This document shows positions 26,503-34,805 of a DNA stretch of 64,000 bases, in pieces. The notes under the pieces are model-generated. The model ran no database searches. It had not been told where the DNA came from and worked only from the letters and a program-made list of their open reading frames with translations. Position 1 is the first letter of the stretch. Every line of letters begins with the position of its first letter. The translations under genes were made by a program, and so were the position numbers. Source of the stretch: Gordonia gummivorans (GTDB lineage Bacteria > Actinomycetota > Actinomycetes > Mycobacteriales > Mycobacteriaceae). The stretch is taken from contig NZ_JAKWBF010000018.1 of the NCBI RefSeq assembly GCF_022513585.1, positions 1-64,000 of the forward strand, written 5' to 3'.

Positions 26503-26912
26503 GACTGCCTCCATGGCAAGTTCTCGGCGCGCCAACCCGCACGCCCGCGGTGATCGTTCTCGTCGAGGGCGCCCTCGAAGCCGTCCAGGATGTTGTAGGC
26601 AGCCTTCACGCCGTCGGCGGTGGCGGCCTCGGCGGCTCCGATGGACCGGTGACCCGAGCGGCAGATGAAGATGACCTCGTCATCGTCGGAGATCCCGGCA
26701 TCGCGCAGCTCGGCCACGAACGACTCATTGTGCGAGCCGTCGGGGAAAGTGTTCCATTCGACGAAGATCGTTCTCTTGCCGAGTATTTCGAGGTCGGGAA
26801 CACCGACGAAGGACCACTCCGCGCGGGTCCGACAGTCCACCAGCACGGCCTTGGGATCGTTCTCCAGCTTCTCCCAGGCCTGTCGCGGGGTCAGATCTCC
26901 GGCATAGGTCAC
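26499..26912 (-). CDS. Rhodanese-like sulfurtransferase
   Basis: A 137-residue single rhodanese domain: LVDCRTRAEWSFVG, LGKRTIFVEW, and the active-site loop FICRSGHRS with the persulfide Cys. It probably passes sulfur within methionine or thiol metabolism, because it is cotranscribed with metZ, as in M. tuberculosis (Rv0390-Rv0391). GTG 26912 forms a GTGA overlap with the upstream gene, which decides the start. Confidence 0.92.
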   Translation of the reverse strand: MTYAGDLTPRQAWEKLENDPKAVLVDCRTRAEWSFVGVPDLEILGKRTIFVEWNTFPDGSHNESFVAELRDAGISDDDEVIFICRSGHRSIGAAEAATADGVKAAYNILDGFEGALDENDHRGRAGWRAENLPWRQS

Positions 26913-27436
26913 GAGGTGCACACCTTCCACTCGCCGTTCTCGCGCACCACGACCGTCGGCACAGTGTGCTTCTGATCGGATGAGTTCTTGAGATGCCAAT
27001 GTACTTGTGCTTGCGCGCGATCGCCGTCGACGGTCAGGTCGGTGATGTCGATCTGGATCGGGTTGTCGCGCCGGTCGCGGTTCTGCTCGCTGAAGACCTG
27101 CTCGGTGATGAACGACGGCGATGCCAGATCCGCCGCGCACGTGTGCTCGCGGTAGGCGGTGTAGTCCGACGCGTTACGCGCGGTGTAGTGGTCGTTGATC
27201 GCGTACTGCACACGTGTCGAGTCGGTCACCCGCTCCTCCGCCGGCCGCAGTAGATAGGAGAGCCCCAGCCCGACGACGGCGATCACGATCACGCCGAGCG
27301 CGACGAGAAACGGCCACGCGTCTTTCCACGACCGTGGCGCGGCGGGGGTACCGTCCGCATCGTCGCCGGAGCCACGTGCGGGTTTCCGGGTTCCACCTGC
27401 TGCCATGGCGCGCAGTCTATCGACCGTCTTCGGCAC
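26909..27436 (-). CDS. Membrane-anchored NTF2-like protein
   Basis: A 175-residue protein with a polar basic N-terminus, one membrane helix (about residues 42-64) and an external domain that looks NTF2-like (TRVQYAINDHYTARNASDY ... VHWHLKNSSD ... ENGEWKVCTS). The final WKVC motif and the two Cys also occur at the end of the acidic protein at 56707-58752, so the two are probably related domains. GTG at 27436 directly follows GGGAGG, too close for an ideal ribosome binding site; an ATG at 27406 is possible. Function is unknown. First gene of the rhodanese-metZ operon. Confidence 0.65.
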   Translation of the reverse strand: MPKTVDRLRAMAAGGTRKPARGSGDDADGTPAAPRSWKDAWPFLVALGVIVIAVVGLGLSYLLRPAEERVTDSTRVQYAINDHYTARNASDYTAYREHTCAADLASPSFITEQVFSEQNRDRRDNPIQIDITDLTVDGDRAQAQVHWHLKNSSDQKHTVPTVVVRENGEWKVCTS

Positions 27437-27444
27437 CTCCCGTC

Positions 27445-27463
27445 AGTAAGGTGAGCCTTAGAG
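27445..27463 (+). promoter_or_regulatory. Iron-box-like palindrome before the binding-protein gene
   Basis: TAAGGTGAGCCTTA (27447-27460) has 5-base inverted arms and shares the AGGTnAGnCT core of IdeR boxes. It lies 32 bases before the ATG at 27492 and only 9 bases from the divergent GTG at 27436, so it could act on both. Confidence 0.6.
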
Positions 27464-27491
27464 ACATTTGACCCCGACGATGAGGATTCCC

Positions 27492-28511
27492 ATGCGCACC
27501 ACCCGTCGACCCTCGCGCCCACTGCTGGCACTGCTGGGGGCCGTTGTGATCGCCGGTCTTGTCGCCGCGTGTTCGCCGCCCGACGAAACCGACGAGGTCG
27601 GCCCGCAGGTGGCCCCGGAGGCCGGAGCGCTGCCGGTGACCCTGGAGCAGGTGTACGCGCCGGTCACGGTCGAGAACGGCACCGCGAGGATCGCGGCGAT
27701 GGGTGTCGGCGACGCAGACACGCTGCTCGCGCTGGGGATCAAGCCGACGGCGATCGCCACCTTCGGCGACCCGAAGCAGACCACCTCACCGTGGAACGCC
27801 GAACTCATCGGCGACAGCTCACCCACCTACCTGCCGAGCGTGTCCAGCGACTTCGGCACCGCGATCGACACCACGCTGGCCACCGACCCCGGCCTGATCA
27901 CCGCGATCGGCGCGGACCCGTCGCGCGAGCAGTTCAACAGCCTGCGCAAGGTCGCCCCCACGGTGCTGCGACCCGCGCAGTTCTCCGCCTGGCAGGTCCC
28001 GTGGGAGGCGCAGGCAACCCAGGTCGGCAAGGCGGTCGGTCTGCCGATGGCGACGGCGGCCAAGATCGCCGAGACCAACGCGCTGCTGGCCGGGATCCGA
28101 CGCGATCATCCGCAGTTCGCCGGCAAGACCGCCGTGGTGGTGACCGGGGCGCCCGACGGCACCGTGTCGATCTACAGCGGCGGCGACGGCCGCGGCCAGA
28201 CCCTCGCCGGTTACGGCTTCACCTTCCCGCCCGCGTTGCAGCCGGCACTCACCAACGGGTTCTACGGATCGCTTCCGGCCGAGCGGCTCGACCTGCTGGA
28301 TTCCGCCGACTTCGTCGTCGCCGTCGACTGGCAGGGCTCCAATGATCAGCTGCGGCGCAATGCCGCCTTCACCAGCCTCGATGTGGTCCGGTCCGGGCGC
28401 GTCGCCTACCTCGATCAAGAGGTCGGGACCGCGATGTCGGTGCCGACGGTCCTGACGATCCCATGGGTCGCCGGCAAGGCACTCGACCCGATCACGGCCG
28501 CGGTCCGCTGA
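27492..28511 (+). CDS. Iron-siderophore ABC transporter substrate-binding lipoprotein
   Basis: A 339-residue class III periplasmic-type binding protein (FecB/FepB family) anchored as a lipoprotein: basic MRTTRR, hydrophobic core, then the lipobox GLVAAC with Cys27. The domain opens with RIAAMGVGDADTLLALGIKP and has the helical backbone and C-terminal lobe of siderophore binders. ATG 27492 follows GAGGA by five bases and gives the shortest good signal peptide; ATG 27480 and TTG 27468 are less likely. An iron box lies upstream, and the permeases and ATPase are at 30810-33774. Confidence 0.9.
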   Translation: MRTTRRPSRPLLALLGAVVIAGLVAACSPPDETDEVGPQVAPEAGALPVTLEQVYAPVTVENGTARIAAMGVGDADTLLALGIKPTAIATFGDPKQTTSPWNAELIGDSSPTYLPSVSSDFGTAIDTTLATDPGLITAIGADPSREQFNSLRKVAPTVLRPAQFSAWQVPWEAQATQVGKAVGLPMATAAKIAETNALLAGIRRDHPQFAGKTAVVVTGAPDGTVSIYSGGDGRGQTLAGYGFTFPPALQPALTNGFYGSLPAERLDLLDSADFVVAVDWQGSNDQLRRNAAFTSLDVVRSGRVAYLDQEVGTAMSVPTVLTIPWVAGKALDPITAAVR

Positions 28512-28528
28512 TCGGAGCAGCGCCAGAA

Positions 28529-28544
28529 GTGAGGTGAGCCTCAC
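28529..28544 (+). promoter_or_regulatory. Iron-box-like palindrome upstream of fprA
   Basis: GTGAGGTGAGCCTCAC has perfect six-base arms around TGAG and the same AGGTGAGCCT core as the box at 27447. It is 105 bases before the fprA start, between the binding-protein gene and fprA. Confidence 0.5.
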
Positions 28545-28649
28545 AGGTGATTTTGGTGCCAGGCCGTCAGCGCCTACCGTAGAAGGGATAGGCAGCATCG
28601 AGCCTGCACTTCAGACCGATCTATACAGCAGAGTCAGGGAAGCCACTCC

Positions 28650-30047
28650 ATGAGCGACAACAGCCGCCCCTTGCGGGTTGCCATCGTCGGCGCAGGTCCG
28701 GCCGGGATCTACGCAGCGGATGCATTGATGAAATCGGACACCGCGAAAGATCGCGGCGTCAGCATCGATCTGTACGAGCGTATGCCGGCCCCGTTCGGGC
28801 TGATCCGTTACGGCGTGGCACCCGACCATCCGCGCATCAAGGGCATCATCACCGCGCTGCACAAGGTCCTCGACAAGCCGCAGGTCCGCCTGCTCGGCAA
28901 CATCGACTACGGCACCGACATCACGCTCGACGAACTCCGCGACCACTACGACGCGATGATCTTCTCGACCGGTGCCACCGACGACCGCGCCCTCGACATC
29001 CCCGGCATCGACCTCGACGGCAGCTACGGTGCCGCACAGTTCGTGGCCTGGTACGACGGTCACCCCGACTTCCCGCGCACCTGGCCGCTGGATCAGGAGA
29101 AGGTCGCCGTCATCGGCGTCGGCAACGTCGCCCTCGACGTCGCGCGTGTGCTGGCCAAGACCGGCGACGAACTGCTGCCGACGGAGATCCCGGCCAACGT
29201 CTACGAGGGCCTCAAGGCCAACAAGGCCATCGAGGTGCATGTGTTCGGCCGACGCGGACCTGCGCAGGCCAAGTTCACGCCGCTCGAACTCAAGGAGCTC
29301 GACCACTCGCCCAACATCGAGGTCGTCGTCAGCCCCGAGGACATCGAGTACGACGAGGGTTCTGCCGTCGCACGCCGTGGTTCCAAGATCACCGACCAGG
29401 TCGCGACGATCATCGAGAACTACGCGATCCGCGACCCCAAGCAGGGCGCGATCCACAAGCTGTTCCTGCACTTCTTCGAGAATCCCGTCGAGATCCTCGG
29501 CGAGGACGGCAAGGTCGTCGGCCTGCGCACCGAGCGCACCCAGCTCGACGGCACCGGCAACGTCAAGCCGACCGGCAAGATGACCGACTGGGACCTCGGC
29601 GCGGTCTACCGGGCCGTCGGCTACCTGTCGGACAACCTGCCGCAGATCCCGTTCGACACGCAGGCCGGCGTCATCCCCAACGAGGCCGGACGCGTCTTCG
29701 ACGAGGGTGCTCAGCTCACCGGCATCTACACCACCGGCTGGGTCAAGCGCGGTCCGGTGGGCCTCATCGGCCACACCAAGGGCGACGCGAACGAGACCGT
29801 CGACTGCATCCTCGAAGACATGACCAACGACGCCTTGCTCAACCCGGCCAACCCTTCCGAGGACGCCGTCATCAAGCTGCTCGAGTCCAAGAGCATCCCG
29901 TTCACCACCTGGGACGGCTGGTACCGCCTCGACGAGCACGAGCGCGCACTGGGTGCGGCCGAAGGACGCGAACGCGTCAAGGTCGTCGAGCGTGAGGACA
30001 TGCTTGCCGCATCGGAGCCCGACAAGGTGTCGCGGCCCACGGCCTAG
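28650..30047 (+). CDS. fprA: NADPH-ferredoxin reductase FprA
   Basis: A 465-residue FAD enzyme of the adrenodoxin-reductase type: VAIVGAGPAGIYAAD (FAD Rossmann motif), PFGLIRYGVAPDHP, then VIGVGNVALDVAR (NADP site), FGRRGPAQAKFT, and GWVKRGPVGLIGHTKGDA near the C-terminus. It passes electrons from NADPH to ferredoxin. The setting among iron-uptake genes and behind an iron-box-like palindrome suggests that reductive iron release from siderophores is one of its jobs here, but this is inference. A strong terminator follows. Confidence 0.95.
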   Translation: MSDNSRPLRVAIVGAGPAGIYAADALMKSDTAKDRGVSIDLYERMPAPFGLIRYGVAPDHPRIKGIITALHKVLDKPQVRLLGNIDYGTDITLDELRDHYDAMIFSTGATDDRALDIPGIDLDGSYGAAQFVAWYDGHPDFPRTWPLDQEKVAVIGVGNVALDVARVLAKTGDELLPTEIPANVYEGLKANKAIEVHVFGRRGPAQAKFTPLELKELDHSPNIEVVVSPEDIEYDEGSAVARRGSKITDQVATIIENYAIRDPKQGAIHKLFLHFFENPVEILGEDGKVVGLRTERTQLDGTGNVKPTGKMTDWDLGAVYRAVGYLSDNLPQIPFDTQAGVIPNEAGRVFDEGAQLTGIYTTGWVKRGPVGLIGHTKGDANETVDCILEDMTNDALLNPANPSEDAVIKLLESKSIPFTTWDGWYRLDEHERALGAAEGRERVKVVEREDMLAASEPDKVSRPTA

Positions 30048-30055
30048 CAAAGCGC

Positions 30056-30096
30056 AAAAGAGCGGCGACCGGGAATCCATCGGTCGCCGCTCTTTT
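30056..30096 (+). terminator. Rho-independent terminator after fprA
   Basis: Arms AGAGCGGCGACCG and CGGTCGCCGCTCT form a 13-bp GC-rich stem with a nine-base loop, followed by TTTT and preceded by AAAA. It starts eight bases after the fprA stop and could serve the convergent gene from 30619 as well. Confidence 0.9.
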
Positions 30097-30169
30097 CTGT
30101 TGCGTCGGCGGGTGTTTCGGGTGCGTCCTGCCCGTCACCTCACCAGGCGCATGGCCTGTTCTCGAACTG

Positions 30170-30619
30170 TCAGATCGTTCGGTCGTTTCGCCAGTACCCG
30201 AAGTTGTTGGCCAGGTTCTCGGCCTCCGCGCCGATCGTGTACCCGGAGATCGAGCTCGGGAAGCAACCGGTCCAGCGGGTCTCGATGGGTCGAATCCAGC
30301 GGTTGTCCTTCTTGCTCCACTTGGACATCGTCTGTCCGGGCTTGAGCTCCTTGATGTAGACGGATTTGCCGTTGATCTCGTGGAGATTGACGTTGTGCAT
30401 GGTGCTGCCGCCGATGTTGCGGACGGTCATCCAGCGGTACATGTACCACGCCTTGTTCCACGGCTGCCCCCACTGGCCGAAGTGGCATTCGACGCTGCCG
30501 GTGATCTGCAGATCGCCCGGCGTCGCTGCCTGCGATGCCCCCGTGCCTGCGAGAGTCCCGGCCGCCACACCCGCGGCGACCATCGCCGCAGTGGTTGCTC
30601 GTTTGAGAGTGGTTCTCAT
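30170..30619 (-). CDS. Small secreted protein of unknown function
   Basis: A 149-residue protein with a clear signal peptide: basic MRTTLKRA, an Ala/Gly-rich core and an ASQAA cleavage site near residue 32. The mature part has a high aromatic content (about seven Trp), two Cys (VECHFGQWG and WTGCFPSS) that could form one disulfide, and a lysine-rich middle. I recognise no family. AGGAAGG lies six bases before the ATG at 30619, a good ribosome binding site. It stands alone, convergent with fprA, divergent from the permeases. Confidence 0.8.
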   Translation of the reverse strand: MRTTLKRATTAAMVAAGVAAGTLAGTGASQAATPGDLQITGSVECHFGQWGQPWNKAWYMYRWMTVRNIGGSTMHNVNLHEINGKSVYIKELKPGQTMSKWSKKDNRWIRPIETRWTGCFPSSISGYTIGAEAENLANNFGYWRNDRTI

Positions 30620-30795
30620 CGACTACCTTCCTCTGTCCCTGCTCTGCATGTCGTTTCATCCGTTGCACTTGGACTATCGACCCGCACTTGGCGAATCGTT
30701 ACTCACGCCACAGGCAAATCCCAGTCTTCTGTGACGTTTGTTACGCAAGTGAAATTTGTTCGTTCTCGGTTGCATACGCGGATTTCGACGGTTGG

Positions 30796-30809
30796 TAAGG
30801 TGACCCTTC
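30796..30809 (+). promoter_or_regulatory. Iron-box-like motif overlapping the permease -10
   Basis: TAAGGTGACCCTTC repeats the design of the box at 27447 (TAAGGTGAGCCTTA) with two changes. Its first six bases, TAAGGT, fit a -10 hexamer and end eight bases before the GTG at 30810, so the message is probably leaderless. Confidence 0.5.
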
Positions 30810-31844
30810 GTGCGCCGAATTGCGGGAATTCCCCTGCTCATGGCCGTATTGGCGGCGCTGCTGTTTTTGTCGGTCGCCGTTGGGACGCGCGTCACACCGA
30901 TCGGATCGGTGTGGGACAGCTTTTCTGCCGGTGGTGCGCAGATCTGGGACGCCGTGACGCACTTCCGCATGCCTGCGATCGAGCGCAACGACGACCTCGA
31001 CGACATCGTCTGGGACCTCCGGATTCCGCGCACCCTGCTCGGGCTCGTCGTCGGCCTCGCGATCGGAGCCGCTGGGGCCATCACCCAGGGGCACACGCGC
31101 AACCCGATCGCCGACCCCGGCATGCTGGGCGTCAACGCGGGTGCCGCATGCGCCGTCGTCGGGGGTATCTACGTGCTGAACATCCAGAGCCCGATCGCGT
31201 TCATGATGTTCGGTCTGATCGGCGCGGTGGTGGCGGCCGCCGCGGTGTTCGGTTTGTCGGCACTGTCCGGTGCCAGCCCGTTGACACTGGTGCTGGCCGG
31301 CACCGGGCTGACTGCGATGCTGACCGCCATAACGTCGGCGATCGTGCTGGTCGACTCGAATTCGCTTGATGCGTGGCGCTTCTGGAGCGTCGGCGCCACC
31401 GCCGGACGCGGCATGGACGTGTTCTGGGCGAGCCTGCCGTTCATCGTGGTCGGGCTCGTCCTGGCGTTGGCCAGCGGGTTCTTCCTCAACGTGCTGAGCC
31501 TCGGCGACGACATGACGCGTGCCCTGGGGTCGCGGGTCGCGGTGATCCGCGGCATCGGCATCCTGGCGATCACCTTGCTCATCGGTGCAGCGACGGCAGC
31601 GTGTGGGCCGATCGTGTTCCTCGGTCTTGTGACCCCGCACATCGCACGCGTGTTCACCGGATCCGACTACCGCTGGATCATCCCCTACTCCGCGCTCCTC
31701 GGCGCGATCCTGCTGCTCGGCTGCGACATCCTCGGCCGCGTCGTGGCGCGGCCCGCAGAAGTGCAGGTGGGCATCATGCTCGCCTTCGTCGGCGCGCCGT
31801 TCCTGATGTACATGGTCCGCAAACAGAAGCTGGCGAGCGTATGA
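30810..31844 (+). CDS. FecCD-type iron-siderophore permease, first subunit
   Basis: A 344-residue permease of the BtuC/FecCD family with about nine to ten membrane helices. Motifs: WDLRIPRTLLGLVVGLAIG, GAITQGHTRNPIADPGMLGVNAGA, and the coupling region ARALGS-like MTRALGSRVAVIRG and CGPIVFLGLVTPHIAR. It forms a heterodimer with the next gene product and imports ferric siderophore across the membrane. GTG start at 30810. It overlaps the second permease gene as ATGA. Confidence 0.93.
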   Translation: MRRIAGIPLLMAVLAALLFLSVAVGTRVTPIGSVWDSFSAGGAQIWDAVTHFRMPAIERNDDLDDIVWDLRIPRTLLGLVVGLAIGAAGAITQGHTRNPIADPGMLGVNAGAACAVVGGIYVLNIQSPIAFMMFGLIGAVVAAAAVFGLSALSGASPLTLVLAGTGLTAMLTAITSAIVLVDSNSLDAWRFWSVGATAGRGMDVFWASLPFIVVGLVLALASGFFLNVLSLGDDMTRALGSRVAVIRGIGILAITLLIGAATAACGPIVFLGLVTPHIARVFTGSDYRWIIPYSALLGAILLLGCDILGRVVARPAEVQVGIMLAFVGAPFLMYMVRKQKLASV

Positions 31845-32929
31845 CGAAACCGGTCCGGCTCGCGGTCACGCTGCCCACGCCGCGTCGCGTCGAGGCGTCG
31901 TGGCTGATCCGACCGCGGATGGTGCTGGTCACCACGGTGCTGGCGGCACTCACCCTGCTGTTGTTCCTCACCAGCATCGGCGTCAGCGACTTCCCGCTCA
32001 CCCCGATCGACGTGGCTCGCATCCTGCTCGGCGGCGGACGTCGCATCGAGAACGTGATCGTCTTCGACGTGACGCTGCCCCGCGCCCTCGTCGCGCTGCT
32101 CGTCGGCTTCGGGCTGGGCATGTGCGGCTCACTCACGCAGCTCATCGCGCAGAATCCCCTCGCGACCCCCGACATCCTGGGCATCACCGCAGGGGCGAGC
32201 GCGGCAGCCGTGGCGGCGATCGCCTTCTCCACCAGCTGGGGTGCCTGGTTCGCCGATCTCGGCGTCCCGACGTCGGCGCTGATCGGCGCCCTTGCCACGG
32301 CGGTCGCGATGTACCTGCTGGCCTGGCCGGGCCGACGGTCGAATCACGGCATCAGCCCGTTCCGGCTCGTGCTCATCGGTGTCGGCATGACGTGGATGCT
32401 GCAGGCACTGACCAGCTTCCTGCTCACCCGCGCCGAGATCAACGACGTCGCCAACGCGCAGGTGTGGCTGGTCGGGTCGGTGTCGGGTGCGACGTGGTCG
32501 CAGGTGTGGCCGGTCGCCGGCGGCCTGGCGGTCGGCATCGTCATCGTGGCGCTGCTGTCCCGGCAGATCGACGCACTGTCCCTCGGACCCGACCTCGCTC
32601 GCGCACTCGGTGTCCGCACCACCGCGATGTCGACGACCATCCTGCTCGTCGCTGTCGGGGTGACCGCGCTGTCGGTGTCGGCGGCGGGCCCGATCGCCTT
32701 TGTCGCGCTGCTCGCCCCACAGATCGCGATGCGCCTGACCGGGACCGCGGTCCCCACTCCGCTCGCCTCGGGGCTGCTGGGCTCGGCTCTGGTGCTCGGC
32801 GGTGATCTGCTGTGCCGGATCGGCGTACCCGGGCTGGACGGGCTGCCCGTCGGCATCGTCACCGCCGCACTCGGCGGCCCGTTCCTCATCTACCTGATGG
32901 TCACCATGTCCCGAAAGGCCACCACATGA
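31841..32929 (+). CDS. FecCD-type iron-siderophore permease, second subunit
   Basis: A 362-residue FecCD permease: DVTLPRALVALLVGFGLGM, GSLTQLIAQNPLATPDILGITAGA, GPDLARALGVRT and AGPIAFVALLAPQIA mark the family. Its N-terminus is longer than in the first subunit, with an extra charged 25-residue stretch before helix 1. ATG 31841 overlaps the stop of the first subunit (ATGA), and its own stop overlaps the ATPase start in the same way, giving strict translational coupling. Confidence 0.93.
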   Translation: MTKPVRLAVTLPTPRRVEASWLIRPRMVLVTTVLAALTLLLFLTSIGVSDFPLTPIDVARILLGGGRRIENVIVFDVTLPRALVALLVGFGLGMCGSLTQLIAQNPLATPDILGITAGASAAAVAAIAFSTSWGAWFADLGVPTSALIGALATAVAMYLLAWPGRRSNHGISPFRLVLIGVGMTWMLQALTSFLLTRAEINDVANAQVWLVGSVSGATWSQVWPVAGGLAVGIVIVALLSRQIDALSLGPDLARALGVRTTAMSTTILLVAVGVTALSVSAAGPIAFVALLAPQIAMRLTGTAVPTPLASGLLGSALVLGGDLLCRIGVPGLDGLPVGIVTAALGGPFLIYLMVTMSRKATT

Positions 32930-33774
32930 GTCGCCTACGCGCCGAACATCTCTCGGTCGGCTACGACGATCGCGTCGTGATCTCCGACCTCGACCTCGCG
33001 ATCCCCGACCACCAGATCACCACGCTCATCGGCGCCAACGGCTGCGGGAAGTCGACGTTGCTACGCTGCCTGGCCCGCCTCTTGCCGCCACGGGCGGGGA
33101 CGGTGTACCTCGACGACGTCGACATCAACCGGGTCCGCCCCAAGCAGGTCGCCCGTACGCTGGGCATCCTGCCGCAGAATCCCGTTGCGCCGGAAGGACT
33201 CACGGTTGCCGAGCTGGTCCGCCGCGGTCGGCATCCGCATCAGCGCTGGTACTCCCAGGCGTCGTCGGAGGACGAGGCCGCGGTGTCGCAGGCGATGGAA
33301 CTGACCAACACCACCGACCTCGCCGATCGCACCCTCGACGCGCTCTCGGGCGGTCAGCGCCAACGGGTGTGGATCGCCCTGACTCTGGCCCAGGGCACCG
33401 ACCTGCTCCTGCTCGACGAACCGACGACCTACCTCGATCTCGCCCATTCGGTGGACATCCTGGATCTCGTCGCGACCTTGAAGGCCGACCACGGCAAGAC
33501 CGTCGTCATGGTGCTGCACGACCTCAATCTTGCTGCGCGATACTCGGATTCACTGCTGGTCATGAAGGACGGCGCTATCGCCACCCAAGGAACACCCGAC
33601 GACGTCATCGACGCCGAACTGCTGGACGACGCCTTCGGGCTGCGTGCTCACGTGATGACCGACCCGGTGTCGGGGGGACCGTTGATCGTTCCGCTCAGCA
33701 GCCCCACTGCCAACAGTGCGACGGCCAGCAGCGCCACCGGAATGTACAAGGCCCCCAACGCGATCCATCGGTAG
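32926..33774 (+). CDS. Iron-siderophore ABC transporter ATPase
   Basis: A 282-residue FecE/FepC-type ATPase that drives the two FecCD permeases. Walker A GANGCGKST, Q-loop LPQNPVAP, signature LSGGQRQRVWIA, Walker B LLLLDEPTTYLD and the switch His in MVLHDLNLA are all present. Relatives normally end soon after the PVSGGPLIVPL segment; this one runs about 30 residues further in a Ser/Ala-rich tail that is encoded antisense to the end of the DUF1275 gene (127-bp overlap), so it probably arose by loss of the original stop. Confidence 0.95.
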   Translation: MSRLRAEHLSVGYDDRVVISDLDLAIPDHQITTLIGANGCGKSTLLRCLARLLPPRAGTVYLDDVDINRVRPKQVARTLGILPQNPVAPEGLTVAELVRRGRHPHQRWYSQASSEDEAAVSQAMELTNTTDLADRTLDALSGGQRQRVWIALTLAQGTDLLLLDEPTTYLDLAHSVDILDLVATLKADHGKTVVMVLHDLNLAARYSDSLLVMKDGAIATQGTPDDVIDAELLDDAFGLRAHVMTDPVSGGPLIVPLSSPTANSATASSATGMYKAPNAIHR

Positions 33775-34325
33775 GCGAATCCGCCCGCGACCGCCCCGAG
33801 TGCCAGCAGGAACCACATCCCGATACTCGCGAGCCAGGCCCGATGGTTGCGCTCGCCAGGTTCGGCGGTCACCGCGTCGGCGAGTTGTCGGGCGGCGCTC
33901 ACCAGCGTGCCGGTGACGTAGGTGAGGCCGTGCCGCAGGTGGTCGCGCTCGAACACGGTGTTGATCAGCCCCGCGGCCACCGTCACGATCAGCATCGCGG
34001 CGGTGCCGGCCCCGAGCTCGGCCACCACGGCCGCCAGCGCGAGTCCCAGCGTGACCAGTCCCAGCATCGGTACCGGTGAGCGTCGCGTCCGCCGGTTGTA
34101 CACCGACCCACCCAGGACGCCGCAAAAGAACAGCACGATGAGCGTCATGCAGAGGGCGGCCTCGCTCCACAGCCCCCGACTCGGTGCCGCGCCGAGAACC
34201 GTGGTGTTGCCCGACATGAACGAGACGAAGTTGCCGTTGAGAAAGACGAATGCGATCGCGTCGACAAAGCCGGCCACCAGCAGGAGCACGCACGCCACCG
34301 GACCGGCGAGCGACGCTCTCACCAT
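33648..34325 (-). CDS. DUF1275 (YoaK-like) membrane protein
   Basis: A 225-residue protein with six predicted helices and the family start LLLVAGFVDAIAFVFLNGNFVSFMSGN, a YoaK hallmark, followed by ERDHLRHGLTYVTGTLV. Function of the family is unknown; a transporter role has been suggested. ATG 34325 overlaps the DUF456 stop by seven bases, so the two form an operon. Its 3' end is convergent with, and deeply overlaps, the ATPase gene. Confidence 0.88.
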   Translation of the reverse strand: MVRASLAGPVACVLLLVAGFVDAIAFVFLNGNFVSFMSGNTTVLGAAPSRGLWSEAALCMTLIVLFFCGVLGGSVYNRRTRRSPVPMLGLVTLGLALAAVVAELGAGTAAMLIVTVAAGLINTVFERDHLRHGLTYVTGTLVSAARQLADAVTAEPGERNHRAWLASIGMWFLLALGAVAGGFAYRWIALGALYIPVALLAVALLAVGLLSGTINGPPDTGSVIT

Positions 34326-34798
34326 GTGAATGCGCCGGCGGTCCAGATTCCGGTCGCGATGAGCGCTGCCACCAACTCGATACCGATCGTCACGGCCGCC
34401 GCCTTGCTGGCCGCGATGGTCCCCCGCCAGGCCGCCGCGCCATCGCGGGTGCGGATCAGTTCGGTGGCGGCGGCGCCGATGATGAACCCGACGAACAGTC
34501 CGACGAGCGGGATCACGAAGAACCCGACGATGGCGGCGAGACCGCCGACGATGACGGTGATGTTGGGGATACCACCCGAGCGCAGAGTGCGACCAGCGAG
34601 GAAGTACTTGACGACCTCGCCGACGGCAAGGACCACGGCCACAATCGCGAAGACCGCCCACGCCGCGCCACCGACGATGATCGCCCAGACCAGGATCGCG
34701 CCACCGACGAGCAAGGTGCCGGGCAGCACCGGGATCACGATGCCGACCAGTCCGACGAGGATCACCGCAGCGACGATCAACTCTCCGTAAAGGGGCAC
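34319..34798 (-). CDS. DUF456 family membrane protein
   Basis: A 159-residue protein with four to five membrane segments and the Gly-rich pattern of DUF456 (GLVGIVIPVLPGTLLVGGAILVWA at the N-terminus, VGFFVIPLVGLFVGFIIGA later). The family has no established function. ATG 34798, seven bases after the purT stop, so purT, DUF456 and DUF1275 are probably cotranscribed. Confidence 0.88.
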   Translation of the reverse strand: MPLYGELIVAAVILVGLVGIVIPVLPGTLLVGGAILVWAIIVGGAAWAVFAIVAVVLAVGEVVKYFLAGRTLRSGGIPNITVIVGGLAAIVGFFVIPLVGLFVGFIIGAAATELIRTRDGAAAWRGTIAASKAAAVTIGIELVAALIATGIWTAGAFTW

Positions 34799-34805
34799 GT
34801 CGGCG

